DNA of 64,000 bases from Arenibacterium halophilum (GCF_005938225.1 NZ_VCPC01000002.1:1-64000), one strand, 5' to 3'. Counted from the stretch's first letter, positions 33,964 through 44,070 are shown. The notes: generated by a model from the letters alone, not told the origin. Program-made: numbers and translations.

Positions 33964-34671
33964 ATGAGCAGTAGCCCGAAACTGGATTCAACGCTTCGAG
34001 AGGCGATTCTCTCGAAGCCCGATGCGATTCTCGACGACCACGACGTGATGCATGCGCTGATCGCCGCCAATGAACGCGCGATGGGCAGCAACATCATCGA
34101 TCTTCGTGGAATCGCGATGGAGCGGCTGGAAACCCGCCTTGACCGGCTGGAAGACACGCACCGCTCGGTCATCGCGGCGGCCTATGAAAACCTGGCCGGA
34201 ACCAACCAGGTGCATCGTGCCATCCTGCGGATGCTGGACCCGTCGGATTTTGAGCGTTTCCTGCGCGATCTGGGCGGCGAGGTGGCCGACATCCTGCAGG
34301 TCGACAAGATCACGCTGGTGCTGGAAAGCGATCAGGACGACAGCGCGCCCACGGTCAGCCGCCTGCACGGCGCGCTGTCGGTGATGCCGCCGGGGTTCAT
34401 CGACGGCTATATCCTGAAAGGCCGCCGGGGCACGCCGCGCCAGATCACCCTGCGCCATGTGGCCGATCCGCTGCCCGCGCTGTTCGGCACCGATGCGGAC
34501 TGGATCCGCTCCGAGGCCTGCCTGCGACTGAATTTCGGCGAGGGCAGGCTGCCCGGGATGCTGGTCATGGGCTCGGAAGACGCCCAGCATTTCACCCCGC
34601 AACAGGGCACCGACCTGCTGGCCTTCTTCGCGGGCGTGTTCGAACGTGCCATGCGGCACTGGCTGAAATGA
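33964..34671 (+). CDS. DUF484-family protein
   Basis: A 235-residue soluble protein. The N-terminal helical part has LREAILSKPDAILDDHDVMHALIAANERAMG and DLRGIAMERLETRLDRLEDTHRSVI, followed by a GAF-like domain from ~100 on. DUF484 proteins of unknown mechanism are almost always encoded just before xerC in proteobacteria, as here (four-base overlap ATGA). It may assist the recombinase or share its regulation. Confidence 0.92.
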   Translation: MSSSPKLDSTLREAILSKPDAILDDHDVMHALIAANERAMGSNIIDLRGIAMERLETRLDRLEDTHRSVIAAAYENLAGTNQVHRAILRMLDPSDFERFLRDLGGEVADILQVDKITLVLESDQDDSAPTVSRLHGALSVMPPGFIDGYILKGRRGTPRQITLRHVADPLPALFGTDADWIRSEACLRLNFGEGRLPGMLVMGSEDAQHFTPQQGTDLLAFFAGVFERAMRHWLK

Positions 34672-35588
34672 CGCTTATCTCGCCCGCCTGCCGTGACGCG
34701 CTGCAAAACTGGCTGGACGGCCGTCGCGCGCTGGCTGGCGCGGCGGATCACACGATCACCGCCTACAGCCGCGACGTGGCCGGGTTTCTGGCTTTCATGG
34801 CCGAACATCACGGCGGCGGGCAGGGGCTCGCCGCGCTGGAACGGATCACCGTGTCGGATATGCGCGCCTGGATGGCGCGGGAACGGGGCGAGGGGCTGTC
34901 GTCGCGCTCGCTTGCACGCAAGCTCTCGGCGGTGAAATCCTTCTACCGCTGGCTGGCCGAACGTGAAGGTTTTGAACCCACCGCCGTGCTGTCGACTCGC
35001 GCCCCCCGGTTCCAGCGCAAGCTGCCGCGCCCGCTGGCCGAACCCGCCGCACGCGACGTGATCGACACGATGGGGATGCAGTCGGAAACGCCATGGGTGG
35101 CGGCCCGCGACGTGGCGGTGGTGACGCTGCTTTATGGTTGCGGGCTGCGCATTTCCGAGGCGCTGGGCCTGACCGGCGCCGATGCGCCCCTGCCGCAGGT
35201 TCTGCGAATCCTTGGCAAAGGCGGGAAGGAACGGCTGGTCCCGGTGCTGCCGGCCGCGCGCGACGCGGTGGAAAACTACACGCGGCTCTGCCCCTTCAAG
35301 GCCGAGCCCACGGCGCCGCTGTTTCTCGGCGTGCGTGGCGGCGCGCTGTTGCCCCGCGCGATCCAGGGCGCGATGGCGCAGGCGCGGATGCAGCTGGGCC
35401 TGCCCTCCAGTGCCACGCCCCACGCGCTGCGCCATTCCTTTGCCACCCACCTGCTGGCCGCCGGAGGCGACCTGCGCGCGATCCAGGAATTGCTGGGCCA
35501 TGCCTCGCTGTCCACCACCCAGGCCTATACCGGCGTGGAAACCGCGCAGTTGATTGAGGTGTACAACCGCGCCCACCCTCGCGCGTAA
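34668..35588 (+). CDS. xerC: Tyrosine recombinase XerC
   Basis: A 306-residue recombinase that with XerD resolves chromosome dimers at dif. The N-terminal SAM-like domain is at ~5-100 and the catalytic domain after it has the full set: Arg in GCGLRISEALGL, Lys in GKGGKERLVP, HALRHSFATHL (His-x-x-Arg), His in LLGHASLSTTQ, and Tyr in AYTGV. Start overlaps the DUF484 stop by four bases. The core setting and DUF484 neighbour support XerC rather than a phage integrase. Confidence 0.94.
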   Translation: MTLISPACRDALQNWLDGRRALAGAADHTITAYSRDVAGFLAFMAEHHGGGQGLAALERITVSDMRAWMARERGEGLSSRSLARKLSAVKSFYRWLAEREGFEPTAVLSTRAPRFQRKLPRPLAEPAARDVIDTMGMQSETPWVAARDVAVVTLLYGCGLRISEALGLTGADAPLPQVLRILGKGGKERLVPVLPAARDAVENYTRLCPFKAEPTAPLFLGVRGGALLPRAIQGAMAQARMQLGLPSSATPHALRHSFATHLLAAGGDLRAIQELLGHASLSTTQAYTGVETAQLIEVYNRAHPRA

Positions 35589-35645
35589 TAGCAGAATGCC
35601 GGATTAGTCTTTGCATCGCGTTAACGGTTGCGGCAGACAGGGAGC

Positions 35646-36347
35646 ATGACAATCCACCTCAAAGCCCTTGCCGTTCACCTGTTCACCGCCACCGGCGCGG
35701 TCTTTGCCATGCTCGCGATGCTGGCCGCGGTCGAGGGCAAATGGGACATGATGTTCCTGTGGTTGGTGGTGGCTTTCTTTGTCGATGGCATCGATGGCCC
35801 GCTGGCGCGCAAATACGACGTGAAAGCCAACGCGCCGGAATTCGATGGCGTCCTGCTGGACCTGATCATCGACTACCTGACCTATGTGTTCATCCCCGCT
35901 TTCGCGTTGTTCACCTCGGGTCTGATGTCGGGCTGGACGGGCTGGGTCGCGATCATCGTCATCACCTTCGCAAGCGCCATGTACTTTGCAGACACCCGGA
36001 TGAAGACAAAGGACAATTCCTTTTCCGGCTTTCCCGGCTGCTGGAACATGGTCGTACTGGTGATCTTCGCGCTTGAACCCAACTTCTGGGTGATCCTCGG
36101 CCTTGTGACAGCACTGGCCGTGACGATGTTCCTACCGTGGAAATTCATCCACCCCGTGCGCACGGCACGCTGGCGCGCGATCAGCCTGCCGATGGCCCTG
36201 GCCTGGACCTTTTTCGCAGGCTGGGCGGCTTGGGTCGATTTCCATCCCGAAAGCTGGGCGCATTGGGGGCTGATCGTCACCTCCGTCTACCTGCTGTTCG
36301 CCGGCATCGCCCAGATGCTGATACCTTCGAAAGAAGAATCGCGCTGA
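35646..36347 (+). CDS. pcs: Phosphatidylcholine synthase
   Basis: A 233-residue inner-membrane enzyme, about seven helices, that condenses CDP-diacylglycerol with choline to make phosphatidylcholine. The CDP-alcohol transferase motif is visible as DGIDGPLARK then FDGVLLDLIIDYLTY (D-G-x2-x-A-R...G-x3-D-x3-D layout). Pcs is typical of alphaproteobacteria with host or marine lifestyles. Ribosome site GGGAG precedes the ATG. The stop falls inside the start of repeat copy C. Confidence 0.93.
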   Translation: MTIHLKALAVHLFTATGAVFAMLAMLAAVEGKWDMMFLWLVVAFFVDGIDGPLARKYDVKANAPEFDGVLLDLIIDYLTYVFIPAFALFTSGLMSGWTGWVAIIVITFASAMYFADTRMKTKDNSFSGFPGCWNMVVLVIFALEPNFWVILGLVTALAVTMFLPWKFIHPVRTARWRAISLPMALAWTFFAGWAAWVDFHPESWAHWGLIVTSVYLLFAGIAQMLIPSKEESR

Positions 36348-36460
36348 CGCGCGATGCCTCCGGCGGGGATATTTAAAGCCCAAAGAAGCAAGGCCATGTC
36401 TTCATTCTTTGGGCTCCAAATATCCCGGGGGAGTCCCGAAGGGACGGGGGCAGAGCCCCC
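36341..36460. repeat. Nested-palindrome intergenic element, copy C
   Basis: Reads GCGATGCCTCCGGCGGGGAT, then ATTTAAAGCCCAAAGAAG, TTCTTTGGGC, AAATATCCCGGGGGAG and GGGACGGGGGCAGAGCCCCC, then a TTTTTT run. GCCCAAAGAA and TTCTTTGGGC are perfect inverse arms. It starts at the end of pcs and converges on ogt, fitting a terminator role. Confidence 0.85.
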
Positions 36461-36487
36461 TTTTTTGCTTCGGGTCGCCATCCAACC

Positions 36488-36964
36488 TCAGATCAGCAGG
36501 CCGGCGGCAACTTCGTGGCGCAGCAGCGCGACCTTGGTCTCGACCCCGCCGCGCGCGGAAAATCCTCCAAGGCCCCGGGCACCCAGCACGCGGTGGCAGG
36601 GAATTATGATGGGTATCGGATTGTTGCCGCAGGCCTGTCCAATCGCTTGGGCTGGTGCACTCAGCTGTTTCGCGATTTCGCCATAAGTGCGCGTTTCGCC
36701 AAAGGGGATCGCCTTCATCGCGGCGCAAACAGCGCGCTGAAAGTCTGACCCTTCGACAGAAAGTGGCAGGTCAAAATTCCGCAGGTGTCCGGCGAAGTAG
36801 GCGGCCAACTGGCGGGAGGCTTCGGATAGAAGCGGATCTGCATGCCTATCCGGCGCGGATGTCACCCAGGTGAGTGCCGTGATCCTATCGGCACGTGCGG
36901 TAATCGCAATCGGGCCGATCGGCGTGTCTGCGACGGTTCTGCGCATTTCTGCCATGGCTTGCAT
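36488..36964 (-). CDS. ogt: Methylated-DNA-protein cysteine methyltransferase
   Basis: A ~158-residue suicide repair protein that removes alkyl groups from O6-guanine. The acceptor site is IIPCHRVLGARGLGGFS (PCHRV with the active Cys), preceded by the DNA-binding helix region FGETRTYGEIAKQL and GQACGNNPIPI. No AdaA-like part is present, so this is the stand-alone Ogt form. Start at 36964 is tentative: ATGs at 36955 and 36946 are also in frame and none has a strong ribosome site. Confidence 0.92.
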   Translation of the reverse strand: MQAMAEMRRTVADTPIGPIAITARADRITALTWVTSAPDRHADPLLSEASRQLAAYFAGHLRNFDLPLSVEGSDFQRAVCAAMKAIPFGETRTYGEIAKQLSAPAQAIGQACGNNPIPIIIPCHRVLGARGLGGFSARGGVETKVALLRHEVAAGLLI

Positions 36965-37197
36965 TCTGCTGACCCGGATCAGGAAACATTTAATTCGAAT
37001 TGGCTTCGAATGACGCGGACTCTCTGGCGCTTCGCCCGGCTTCGTCAAGATTCGCGCACAGTTTTGCCAGAATTCTGCATCAGGGTCGCGGCCTGTGCTC
37101 CGGTGGCGATCTGCCCGCCATTCACGCCGGGGCGTTGTCAGACCGTTTCATGTTTCCGGCGTGCCCGATGGGGGCGGGCCCAGTTCAGGAGTAAAAA

Positions 37198-37488
37198 ATG
37201 CTCAAGACATTTGCTGCCGCATTGACCATTCTGTCGCTCACGGCCGTGCCAGTCAGCGCCGACCTGTCGAACAAATTCGGGCGCGCCTCGAAGAAACCGG
37301 TAAAGACGGCGCGGGCCGAGATGCTGCCGCCGCCGGGCTACAAGGGGCAATGGTGGACCGCGCCGAACCGTTGCGAATATTCCCGCGCGGGGCGGCCCGG
37401 GGAAACCGTCTGGTATCTGATCATCAATACCGCGCATCGCAAATGCGATGCCTACCTGGTGCAGCGCGGATTTAAGGACGCCTACTAG
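37198..37488 (+). CDS. Small exported protein of unknown function
   Basis: A 96-residue protein with a signal peptide (FAAALTILSLTAVPVSA, cleaved near 21). The mature part has two cysteines (NRCEYSR and HRKCDAY), probably a disulfide, a basic stretch KKPVKTAR and PPPGYKGQWWTAPNRCEY. Ribosome site CAGGAG sits seven bases before the ATG. No family recognised. It converges on the aldolase gene with a hairpin between. Confidence 0.7.
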   Translation: MLKTFAAALTILSLTAVPVSADLSNKFGRASKKPVKTARAEMLPPPGYKGQWWTAPNRCEYSRAGRPGETVWYLIINTAHRKCDAYLVQRGFKDAY

Positions 37489-37496
37489 GACGATCT

Positions 37497-37522
37497 GGCA
37501 CGGCCCGTCGCCGGGCCGCGCC
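37497..37522. terminator. Bidirectional terminator-like hairpin
   Basis: CGGCCCG (37501-37507) pairs with CGGGCCG (37512-37518), extendable by GGC/GCC on the outside. It lies between two convergent genes (stops at 37488 and 37530). No long T-run. Confidence 0.5.
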
Positions 37523-37529
37523 AAAGGCG

Positions 37530-38183
37530 TTACAGGATCGACTGACCCGTCTTGGCCCAATCGGCCATGAAGGCATCAAGTCCTTTGTCCGTCAGAACGT
37601 GGTTCGCCATCGCCTTGATGACGGCCGGCGGCGCGGTGGCCACATCGGCGCCGATCTTGGCGCAGTCGCTCATGTGGTTGGCCGAGCGGATCGAGGCGGC
37701 AAGAATGTTCGTCTGGAAGCCGTAGTTGTCATAGATCTCGCGGATATCCGCGATCAGCTCCATCCCGTCGAGGTTCAAATCGTCCAGCCGCCCGATGAAG
37801 GGCGAAATGAACGTGGCCCCGGCCTTGGCCGCCAGCAATGCCTGGTTGGCCGAAAAGCACAGCGTCACGTTCACCATGCGGCCTTCGTCGGTCAGCACCT
37901 TGCAGGCCTTCAGCCCGGCCCATGTCAGCGGCACCTTGATCGCGATGTTTTCGGCGATCTTGGCCAGCTCGCGGCCCTCGGCGATCATGCCTTCGGCGTC
38001 CAGCGCGACGGTTTCGGCCGACACGGGGCCATCGACCAGGTCGCAGATCTCTTTTGTCACGTCCTTAATGTCGCGGCCCGATTTCATGATCAGCGAGGGG
38101 TTCGTCGTCACCCCGTCGACCATGCCAAGGGCGTGCAACTCCTTGATGGCGTCGATTTCAGCGGTATCCACGAAGAATTTCAT
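37530..38183 (-). CDS. Transaldolase-family aldolase (fructose-6-phosphate aldolase / Tal-like)
   Basis: A 217-residue class I aldolase of the short transaldolase group. Start [16 protein letters not shown] and [12 protein letters not shown] are canonical; the Schiff-base Lys is K83 in [43 protein letters not shown] completes the barrel signature. Members are either fructose-6-phosphate aldolase or true transaldolase of the pentose phosphate pathway; in alphaproteobacteria the short form is usually annotated as transaldolase. Sequence alone here does not decide. Confidence 0.92.
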   Translation of the reverse strand: MKFFVDTAEIDAIKELHALGMVDGVTTNPSLIMKSGRDIKDVTKEICDLVDGPVSAETVALDAEGMIAEGRELAKIAENIAIKVPLTWAGLKACKVLTDEGRMVNVTLCFSANQALLAAKAGATFISPFIGRLDDLNLDGMELIADIREIYDNYGFQTNILAASIRSANHMSDCAKIGADVATAPPAVIKAMANHVLTDKGLDAFMADWAKTGQSIL

Positions 38184-38345
38184 CTGGCGTCCTTTCATCT
38201 GTGGCGCGTGCGGTTGCGCCCCTGTTAGCGCATGACACGCGCGTGGGAAAGCGGAACCCGCCGCCCCGGCACCGCTTGCATTGCGCGCGCGGGCATGGTT
38301 CGTCGCAGTTATGGGCCGACATCCGCATTTCCCAGAGCCGGTCGC

Positions 38346-40538
38346 ATGAGCGACGAAGGCTACTTTCCACAAGGCACGCTGATCGGCGTGCTGACCACCC
38401 AGCCGCTGGACCGGGTGCTGGATTACCGCGCGCCCGAAGGAGGCTGTTTCGCCGGCGCCTTTGTCGAGGTGCCGCTGGGCCCGCGCAAGGTGATGGGCGT
38501 GGTCTGGGGGCCGGGGCAGGGCGATTTCGATGCGTCCAAGGTGCGCAGCGTGATCCGCGTGCTGGATGCGCCGCCGATGCGCGAAGAGCTCCGCGATTTC
38601 CTGCGCCGCGCTGCCGATTACACGCTGACGCCGCTGTCGGCGATGTTGCGGCTGGCAACGCGGGCACCGGGCCTGGGCGATGCGCCCTCGATGCGGCGGG
38701 TCTATCGGCTGGGCGACGGGATGCCGGATCGGGCCACCGCCGCGCGCGCCCGTGTGCTCGAGGTGCTGCGCGAGTTTGGCGGGCTGTCCTTCACGCTGAA
38801 GGAACTGGCCGAGATGGCGGGCGTCTCGACATCGGTCGTCAAGGGCCTGGTGGCACAGGGTGCGGTGCGGGAAGAGGAAAGTCCTCGCGACACGCCGTTC
38901 CCACGCCTGGACACCGACCTGCCCGGCAAACCGCTGACCGACGACCAGGCCGCCGCCGCCGCGCATCTGCGCGCGGCGCTGTCGGGCGGCTATGGCACGA
39001 CGCTGCTGAAAGGTGTCACCGGGTCGGGCAAGACCGAAGTCTACCTGGAGGCGGTGGCCGAGGCCGTGCGCGGCGGGCGGCAGGCGTTGGTGCTGTTGCC
39101 GGAAATCGCGCTGACTTCGGAGTTCCTGACCCGGGTCGAACAGCGGTTCGGCGCGCGCCCGGCTGAATGGCATTCGGGCGTCACCATGACGGAACGGCGC
39201 CGCATCTGGAAGATGGCGGCCCAAGGCGAGGTGCAGCTGGTCGTCGGCGCACGCTCGGCCCTTTTTCTGCCATTCCAGCACCTTGGGCTGATCATCGTGG
39301 ATGAGGAACACGATACATCCTACAAGCAGGAAGACGGGGTGCTGTACAACGCCCGCGACATGGCAGTGCTGCGTGCCTCGATCGTCGGGGCGCAGGTGGT
39401 GCTGGCCAGCGCGACGCCCAGCCTGGAAAGCTGGGCCAATGCCGAGGCCGGGAAATACGCGCGGGTCGAACTGACGGCGCGTTTTGGCGATGCGGTGCTG
39501 CCCGAGATGCGCGCCATCGACATGCGCGCGGAAACGCTGCCCTCGGGGCGGTGGATTTCCCCGACGCTGGAACGCGCGGTGACGGCGCGGATGGAGCGGG
39601 GCGAACAGTCGCTTCTGTTCATTAACCGTCGCGGGTTCGCGCCGGTGACGCTGTGCCGCGCCTGCGGGCAACAGATCGGCTGTGACCACTGCGACGCCCG
39701 CATGGTCGAACACCGCTTCCTGAAACGGCTGATGTGCCACCAGTGCGGCGAGACTACGCCGATTCCCACAGCCTGTCCTTCATGCGGGGTCGAGGACAAG
39801 CTGGCCCCGGTCGGCCCAGGTGTCGAGCGGTTGGCGGAAGAGGCCATCGCCCTGTTTCCCGAAGCGCGCATCGTCACGCTGTCATCGGATCTGTTTGCCA
39901 GCGCGCGGGCGTTGAAGGCGGCGATCGACCAGATTGCGCAGGGCGGTGCGGATATCGTGATCGGCACGCAGCTGGTAGCCAAAGGGCACAACTTTCCCAA
40001 TCTCACTCTGGTCGGGGTGATTGACTCCGACCTGGGGTTGCAAGGGTCCGACCTGCGCGCCGCCGAGCGGACGTTTCAGCTGATGCGGCAGGTGGCGGGC
40101 CGGGCCGGGCGCGCCGCGATTCCGGGGCAGGCGCTGTTGCAGACCTATCAGCCCGAACACCCCGTGATCCGCGCGATCCTGTCGGGGGACGAGACCGGGT
40201 TCTGGCAGGCCGAACTGCGCGAGCGATCGGCGGCGGGGGTGCCGCCCTATGGCCGGATGGCGGGGATCATCCTGTCGGGCGGCGATGTGGCGCGGGTGTT
40301 CGACGCGGGAAACACGCTGGCCCGCAATGATGGCGCGTTGCGCGAGATTGGCGCCCAGGTCTTCGGCCCCGCACCGGCGCCCATCGCAAGGGTCCGCGGC
40401 CGCCACCGGGTGCGGCTGCTGGTGAAGGCCGCCAAGGGCGCGCCGCTGCAAGGCGCCCTGTCACGCTGGATCGCTCCGCTGCGCCTGACCGGCGACCTGC
40501 GGCTTCAGGTGGACATCGATCCGCAAAGCTTTCTTTGA
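38346..40538 (+). CDS. priA: Primosomal protein N' (replication restart helicase PriA)
   Basis: A 730-residue helicase that reloads the replisome at stalled forks. Residues ~1-110 are the DNA-binding domain; the helicase core has Walker [16 protein letters not shown] (~222), DEEH in [16 protein letters not shown], and [11 protein letters not shown] zinc-binding region carries [13 protein letters not shown] and [19 protein letters not shown] (eight Cys). Start [16 protein letters not shown] at 38346; the longer frame to 38232 overlaps the aldolase promoter region and is unlikely. Confidence 0.95.
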   Translation: MSDEGYFPQGTLIGVLTTQPLDRVLDYRAPEGGCFAGAFVEVPLGPRKVMGVVWGPGQGDFDASKVRSVIRVLDAPPMREELRDFLRRAADYTLTPLSAMLRLATRAPGLGDAPSMRRVYRLGDGMPDRATAARARVLEVLREFGGLSFTLKELAEMAGVSTSVVKGLVAQGAVREEESPRDTPFPRLDTDLPGKPLTDDQAAAAAHLRAALSGGYGTTLLKGVTGSGKTEVYLEAVAEAVRGGRQALVLLPEIALTSEFLTRVEQRFGARPAEWHSGVTMTERRRIWKMAAQGEVQLVVGARSALFLPFQHLGLIIVDEEHDTSYKQEDGVLYNARDMAVLRASIVGAQVVLASATPSLESWANAEAGKYARVELTARFGDAVLPEMRAIDMRAETLPSGRWISPTLERAVTARMERGEQSLLFINRRGFAPVTLCRACGQQIGCDHCDARMVEHRFLKRLMCHQCGETTPIPTACPSCGVEDKLAPVGPGVERLAEEAIALFPEARIVTLSSDLFASARALKAAIDQIAQGGADIVIGTQLVAKGHNFPNLTLVGVIDSDLGLQGSDLRAAERTFQLMRQVAGRAGRAAIPGQALLQTYQPEHPVIRAILSGDETGFWQAELRERSAAGVPPYGRMAGIILSGGDVARVFDAGNTLARNDGALREIGAQVFGPAPAPIARVRGRHRVRLLVKAAKGAPLQGALSRWIAPLRLTGDLRLQVDIDPQSFL

Positions 40539-40551
40539 GTGGAAATGGGGA

Positions 40552-40673
40552 AGGGGGCTCTGCCCCCATCCGCTGCGCGGATTCCCCCGGGATATTTTGA
40601 GCCCAAAGAATTCAGAAGGTCCGCGCTTCTTTGGGCCTTAAATATCCCCGCCGGAGGCATCGCGCGGAGCGCG
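40552..40673. repeat. Nested-palindrome intergenic element, copy D (inverse orientation)
   Basis: Reads GGGGGCTCTGCCCCC, CCCCCGGGATATTTTGA, GCCCAAAGAA, TTCTTTGGGC, AAATATCCCCGCCGGAGGC and GCGCGGAGCGCG, the reverse complement order of copies A and C. It follows the priA stop by 14 bases and precedes the convergent small secreted protein gene. Confidence 0.85.
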
Positions 40674-40691
40674 ATCACTTTGGAACCTATT

Positions 40692-41204
40692 CTAGTTGCG
40701 CAAAGTCTCCATGAACCGCTCATGGTTCCTGTCCATCATCTGCTGCTGCTGCTGACCCCATTGCAGGCGTTCCTGGCCCCAGTTCTGGATTTGTTGCATG
40801 CGCTCTGCGTGGGTGGTGCCCATCTGCCCGCCGTAGCCGGGCGTAGGTTGCTGCATCTGGCCTTGCGTCATCGCCTGTTGGGTGGCGGCGTAGGCCTGGC
40901 TTAGCTGGGCATAGGCGTTCTGATAGAAGGCGCAGGCCTGCGGGTTGCCGTTGACCTGGCACTCATACCCCGCGTTCAGCATCATACCGCCCTGGCTCTG
41001 GACATTCTGGGCCATCCAGCAGGCTTGTTGATTGCCCATCTGGCAGGCATTTCCATAGACTATGGCCAGCTCGTTCAGCGCCTGAACCACCTGCGGATCG
41101 GCGATTTGCATCCAGTGATCGGCCGTGGCGGGGGATGCGAGTACAAGGGCCACAGCAAGGCACCGGGTGGGTTTGGCCGCAAGGCGGCGGATAAACGGGA
41201 TCAT
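40692..41204 (-). CDS. Exported Gln/Met-rich protein of unknown function
   Basis: A 170-residue protein with a signal peptide (TRCLAVALVLASPATA, cleavage near 28). The mature N-terminal half has four regularly placed cysteines (GNACQMGNQQACWMA, YECQVNGNPQACAFY), the second pair of each in a similar Q-A-C context, suggesting two related disulfide-bonded motifs. Residues ~105-165 are Gln/Met-rich and likely helical. No family recognised. It converges on priA across repeat copy D. Confidence 0.72.
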   Translation of the reverse strand: MIPFIRRLAAKPTRCLAVALVLASPATADHWMQIADPQVVQALNELAIVYGNACQMGNQQACWMAQNVQSQGGMMLNAGYECQVNGNPQACAFYQNAYAQLSQAYAATQQAMTQGQMQQPTPGYGGQMGTTHAERMQQIQNWGQERLQWGQQQQQMMDRNHERFMETLRN

Positions 41205-41337
41205 GTGAAATACCTTCGAGAAATGGAGAGGCGGCGCTGGTCAGCCACATTCCAGACTGCCACGCTGTGCGGATTCGAACAAATCTTTCCCGGCACCGGG
41301 GCTATCCTTGTGGGACCGGCAGGCGTATGCCGTTAAC

Positions 41338-42588
41338 ATGAGTCGTTTCGTCCCCCTTGCCGAGGCGCAGTCTCTGCCCCTTTGGCGCCGCCCCATCACG
41401 CTGCTGTTTCTGACGGCGGTGGCCATGCCGATTGCCTTTTACGGCTGGAACGCGCTGCTGAACAATTTCGTCATCGAGGTAGCGCAGTTCGACGGGGCCG
41501 ACATCGGGCTGCTGCATTCGGTGCGCGAAATCCCGGGGTTTCTTGCGATCGGGGTGATCGCGATCATCATCTTCATGCGCGAACAAGTGCTTGGGCTGGT
41601 CTCTCTGTGTCTGCTGGGCGTGGCGACGGCCTTTACCGCGTGGTTCCCGTCGTTGGGCGGGTTGCTGACGCTGACCATGCTCAGCTCGATCGGGTTTCAC
41701 TATTACGAGACGGTGAACCAGTCGCTTCAGCTTCAGTGGATCCCGAAGGAAAAGGCGCCGCAGGTGCTGGGCTGGCTGTTGGGCGCGGCCTCGGCCTCGG
41801 CACTGGTGGTGTTCGTGCTGATCGTGCTGCTGTGGGAGCCGCTGAACCTAAGCTACAACATCGTCTTCATGCTGGCGGGGGGCACGACGGCCGCGCTGGC
41901 GCTGTTCTGCCTGATCGCCTATCCGCAGTTCGAAGCACCGCATCCGCAGCTGAAAACCTTTGTGCTGCGCCGCCGGTACTGGTTGTATTACGCGCTGCAA
42001 TTCATGTCGGGCTCGCGGCGGCAGATCTTCATGGTTTTCGCCGGGTTCATGATGGTCGAACGCTTCGGCTTCGAGGTGCACGAGCTGACCTCGCTTTACC
42101 TGATCAACCTTGTGGTCAACATGGCGGCCGCGCCGTTTCTGGGCCGCGCGGTGGGGCGGTACGGCGAACGCCGGGTCCTGATCTTTGAATATGTCGGGCT
42201 GACGGCCGTGTTCACGCTATACGGTGGCATCTACTGGTTCAGCTGGGGCGTGGTGCTGGCGGCGGCGCTTTACGTGATCGACCATATCCTGTTCGGCTTG
42301 GCTCTGGCGTTGAAAACCTATTTCCAGAAGATCGCCGATCCGCGTGACATCGCGCCCACGGCGGCGGTGGCCTTTACCATAAACCATATCGCGGCGGTGT
42401 TCCTGCCGGCGCTTCTGGGGCTGCTCTGGGTCGTGTCTCCGGGGGCCGTCTTTGCGCTGGCCTCAGGGATGGCGCTGACCTCGCTGTGCCTTGCGCTGAT
42501 GATCCCGCGCCACCCTGAACCGGGGAACGAGACGATTTTCGCAGCCCGAGGCACTCGCCCGCTGGCGGCGGAACGTCCGGCGGAATGA
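41338..42588 (+). CDS. MFS transporter
   Basis: A 416-residue protein with about twelve membrane helices in two halves. The loop between helices 2 and 3 is weakly MFS-like (REIPGFLAIGVI), and the second half carries GRAVGRYGERRVLIFEY, the usual G-x3-R-x-G-x-R/K motif. Substrate unknown. Start at 41338 (MSRFVPLAEAQ) fits topology; an ATG at 41308 would add ten residues. Its stop overlaps the next gene's ATG (ATGA at 42585-42588), so it is coupled to the MATE exporter. Confidence 0.85.
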   Translation: MSRFVPLAEAQSLPLWRRPITLLFLTAVAMPIAFYGWNALLNNFVIEVAQFDGADIGLLHSVREIPGFLAIGVIAIIIFMREQVLGLVSLCLLGVATAFTAWFPSLGGLLTLTMLSSIGFHYYETVNQSLQLQWIPKEKAPQVLGWLLGAASASALVVFVLIVLLWEPLNLSYNIVFMLAGGTTAALALFCLIAYPQFEAPHPQLKTFVLRRRYWLYYALQFMSGSRRQIFMVFAGFMMVERFGFEVHELTSLYLINLVVNMAAAPFLGRAVGRYGERRVLIFEYVGLTAVFTLYGGIYWFSWGVVLAAALYVIDHILFGLALALKTYFQKIADPRDIAPTAAVAFTINHIAAVFLPALLGLLWVVSPGAVFALASGMALTSLCLALMIPRHPEPGNETIFAARGTRPLAAERPAE

Positions 42589-44006
42589 CGCAGCCGCACC
42601 AGCGCGAGCGCGCCGACCGGCCGGGGCGGTTCGTGACCGGATCGGTCATGGGGCATGTGGTGCGGATGACCATGACGGGGGCCTTTGGCATCACCTTTGT
42701 CTTCGTGGTGGATGCGGCCAACCTGATCTGGATTTCGTGGCTGGGCGATCCCCGGCTGGTGGCGGCGGTGGGCTTTGCCTTTGCGATCCAGTTTCTTGCG
42801 GTGTCGTCCGGCGTGGGGCTGATGATTGCCTCGACCGCGCTGATCTCGCGCCGGATCGGGGCCGGGCAGCGCGCGCAGGCCCGGCGCGATGCCACCAGTG
42901 CCACGGTGATCGCCTTCGTCTGGCAAAGCGTGGTGGCGGCGCTGGTGATCGGGTTCCGGCACCAGATCCTTGCGCTCTCGGGGGCCGAGGGTGAAACCGC
43001 GCTGCTGGCGGCGCGCTACCTCGCGATGTCGATGCCCTCGCTGACCATCATGGCAATTTCGTTGGTGGCCAATGGCGCGTTGCGGGCGCAAGGCGATGGC
43101 GCGCGCTCGATGTATGTCACGCTGGTGTCGGGGGCGGTGGCCATGGTGGTCGATCCGCTGCTGATCTACGGTCTGGGGCTTGGGCTGGACGGTGCGGCGA
43201 TGGGCATCAACCTGTTCCGTATCATCATGGTGGGCATGGCGCTGCGCTATGCCATCGGGACGCACGACCTGCTGGCGCGGCCTGCGCTGGCCGATGTGCG
43301 TACGACTCTGGCGCCCTTTCTGACCATCGCGCTGCCTGCGATCCTGACCCAATTGGCGACACCTTCGGGCAATTACCTGATGACAACCGTGATTGCGCGC
43401 TACGGAGACGAGGCGGTGGCCGGATGGGCCGTGGTGGGGCGGCTGACGGTGGTGGCCTTTGGCGGGATCTTCTCGCTCGCGGGGGCGATCGGCGGCATCT
43501 TCGGCCAGAACTTTGGCGCCGGGCAACACGACCGGCTGCGCACGATCTATCGTGACGCGCTGGTGTTCGGTCTGGTCTATACGGCGATCACTTGGGCGGT
43601 GCTGGTGATGGTCAGCCCGGCCGTGATCGCGGGCCTGCATCTGGGAGAGACGGGGGCGCAGGTGGTACGCGCCTTTGCCCATGTCGGTGCGGGCGGGTTC
43701 CTGTTCGCCACGGCGCTGTTTGTCAGCAACGCCGCCTTCAATGCGCTGGGCCGCCCGCTGTGGGGCACGCTGACGACATGGGCGCGTGACGGGGTGTTCA
43801 GCCTGCCGCTGGCACTGTGGCTGGCGGCGATCTATGGCGCGGCGGGGGTGATCTATGCGCAGGCGGCGGCCAGTGCGCTGGTCGGCGTGGTGGCGGCGGT
43901 GCTTGGCTGGCGCTTTGTGCAAGGGCTGGCCGCGGGCCAGCTGGTGCCCGAGGCGCCACTGGTGACCCGCAGCCTTGCGAATGCAGACCGGGTGCGCCGC
44001 CGCTAG
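42585..44006 (+). CDS. MATE-family efflux transporter
   Basis: A 473-residue protein with twelve helices in two MATE repeats. The first repeat includes VFVVDAANLIWISWLGDPRLVAAVGFAF (the D and W-L-G motif), later VANGALRAQGDGARSM and, in the second repeat, FGQNFGAGQHDRLR. Such carriers export drugs or metabolites in exchange for H+ or Na+. Coupled to the preceding MFS gene by a four-base overlap, an unusual pairing of two exporters of different families. Confidence 0.9.
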   Translation: MTQPHQRERADRPGRFVTGSVMGHVVRMTMTGAFGITFVFVVDAANLIWISWLGDPRLVAAVGFAFAIQFLAVSSGVGLMIASTALISRRIGAGQRAQARRDATSATVIAFVWQSVVAALVIGFRHQILALSGAEGETALLAARYLAMSMPSLTIMAISLVANGALRAQGDGARSMYVTLVSGAVAMVVDPLLIYGLGLGLDGAAMGINLFRIIMVGMALRYAIGTHDLLARPALADVRTTLAPFLTIALPAILTQLATPSGNYLMTTVIARYGDEAVAGWAVVGRLTVVAFGGIFSLAGAIGGIFGQNFGAGQHDRLRTIYRDALVFGLVYTAITWAVLVMVSPAVIAGLHLGETGAQVVRAFAHVGAGGFLFATALFVSNAAFNALGRPLWGTLTTWARDGVFSLPLALWLAAIYGAAGVIYAQAAASALVGVVAAVLGWRFVQGLAAGQLVPEAPLVTRSLANADRVRRR

Positions 44007-44070
44007 CCGCGAATTGCGCTTGCGCCGGAATTGAGGCAGAAGGCGCGGGCAGCCGCAACAGGAACGCCCG

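Noticed and set aside
32298-34172. 624-residue minus-strand frame opposite trkH
   Set aside because: Gln/Arg/His-rich shadow of a membrane protein gene with no ribosome site.
34668-35588. Phage or island integrase
   Set aside because: Gene partner DUF484 and core setting identify it as xerC.
37530-39740. Long upstream extension of the aldolase frame
   Set aside because: The true start is at 38183 by homology; the rest is antisense to priA.
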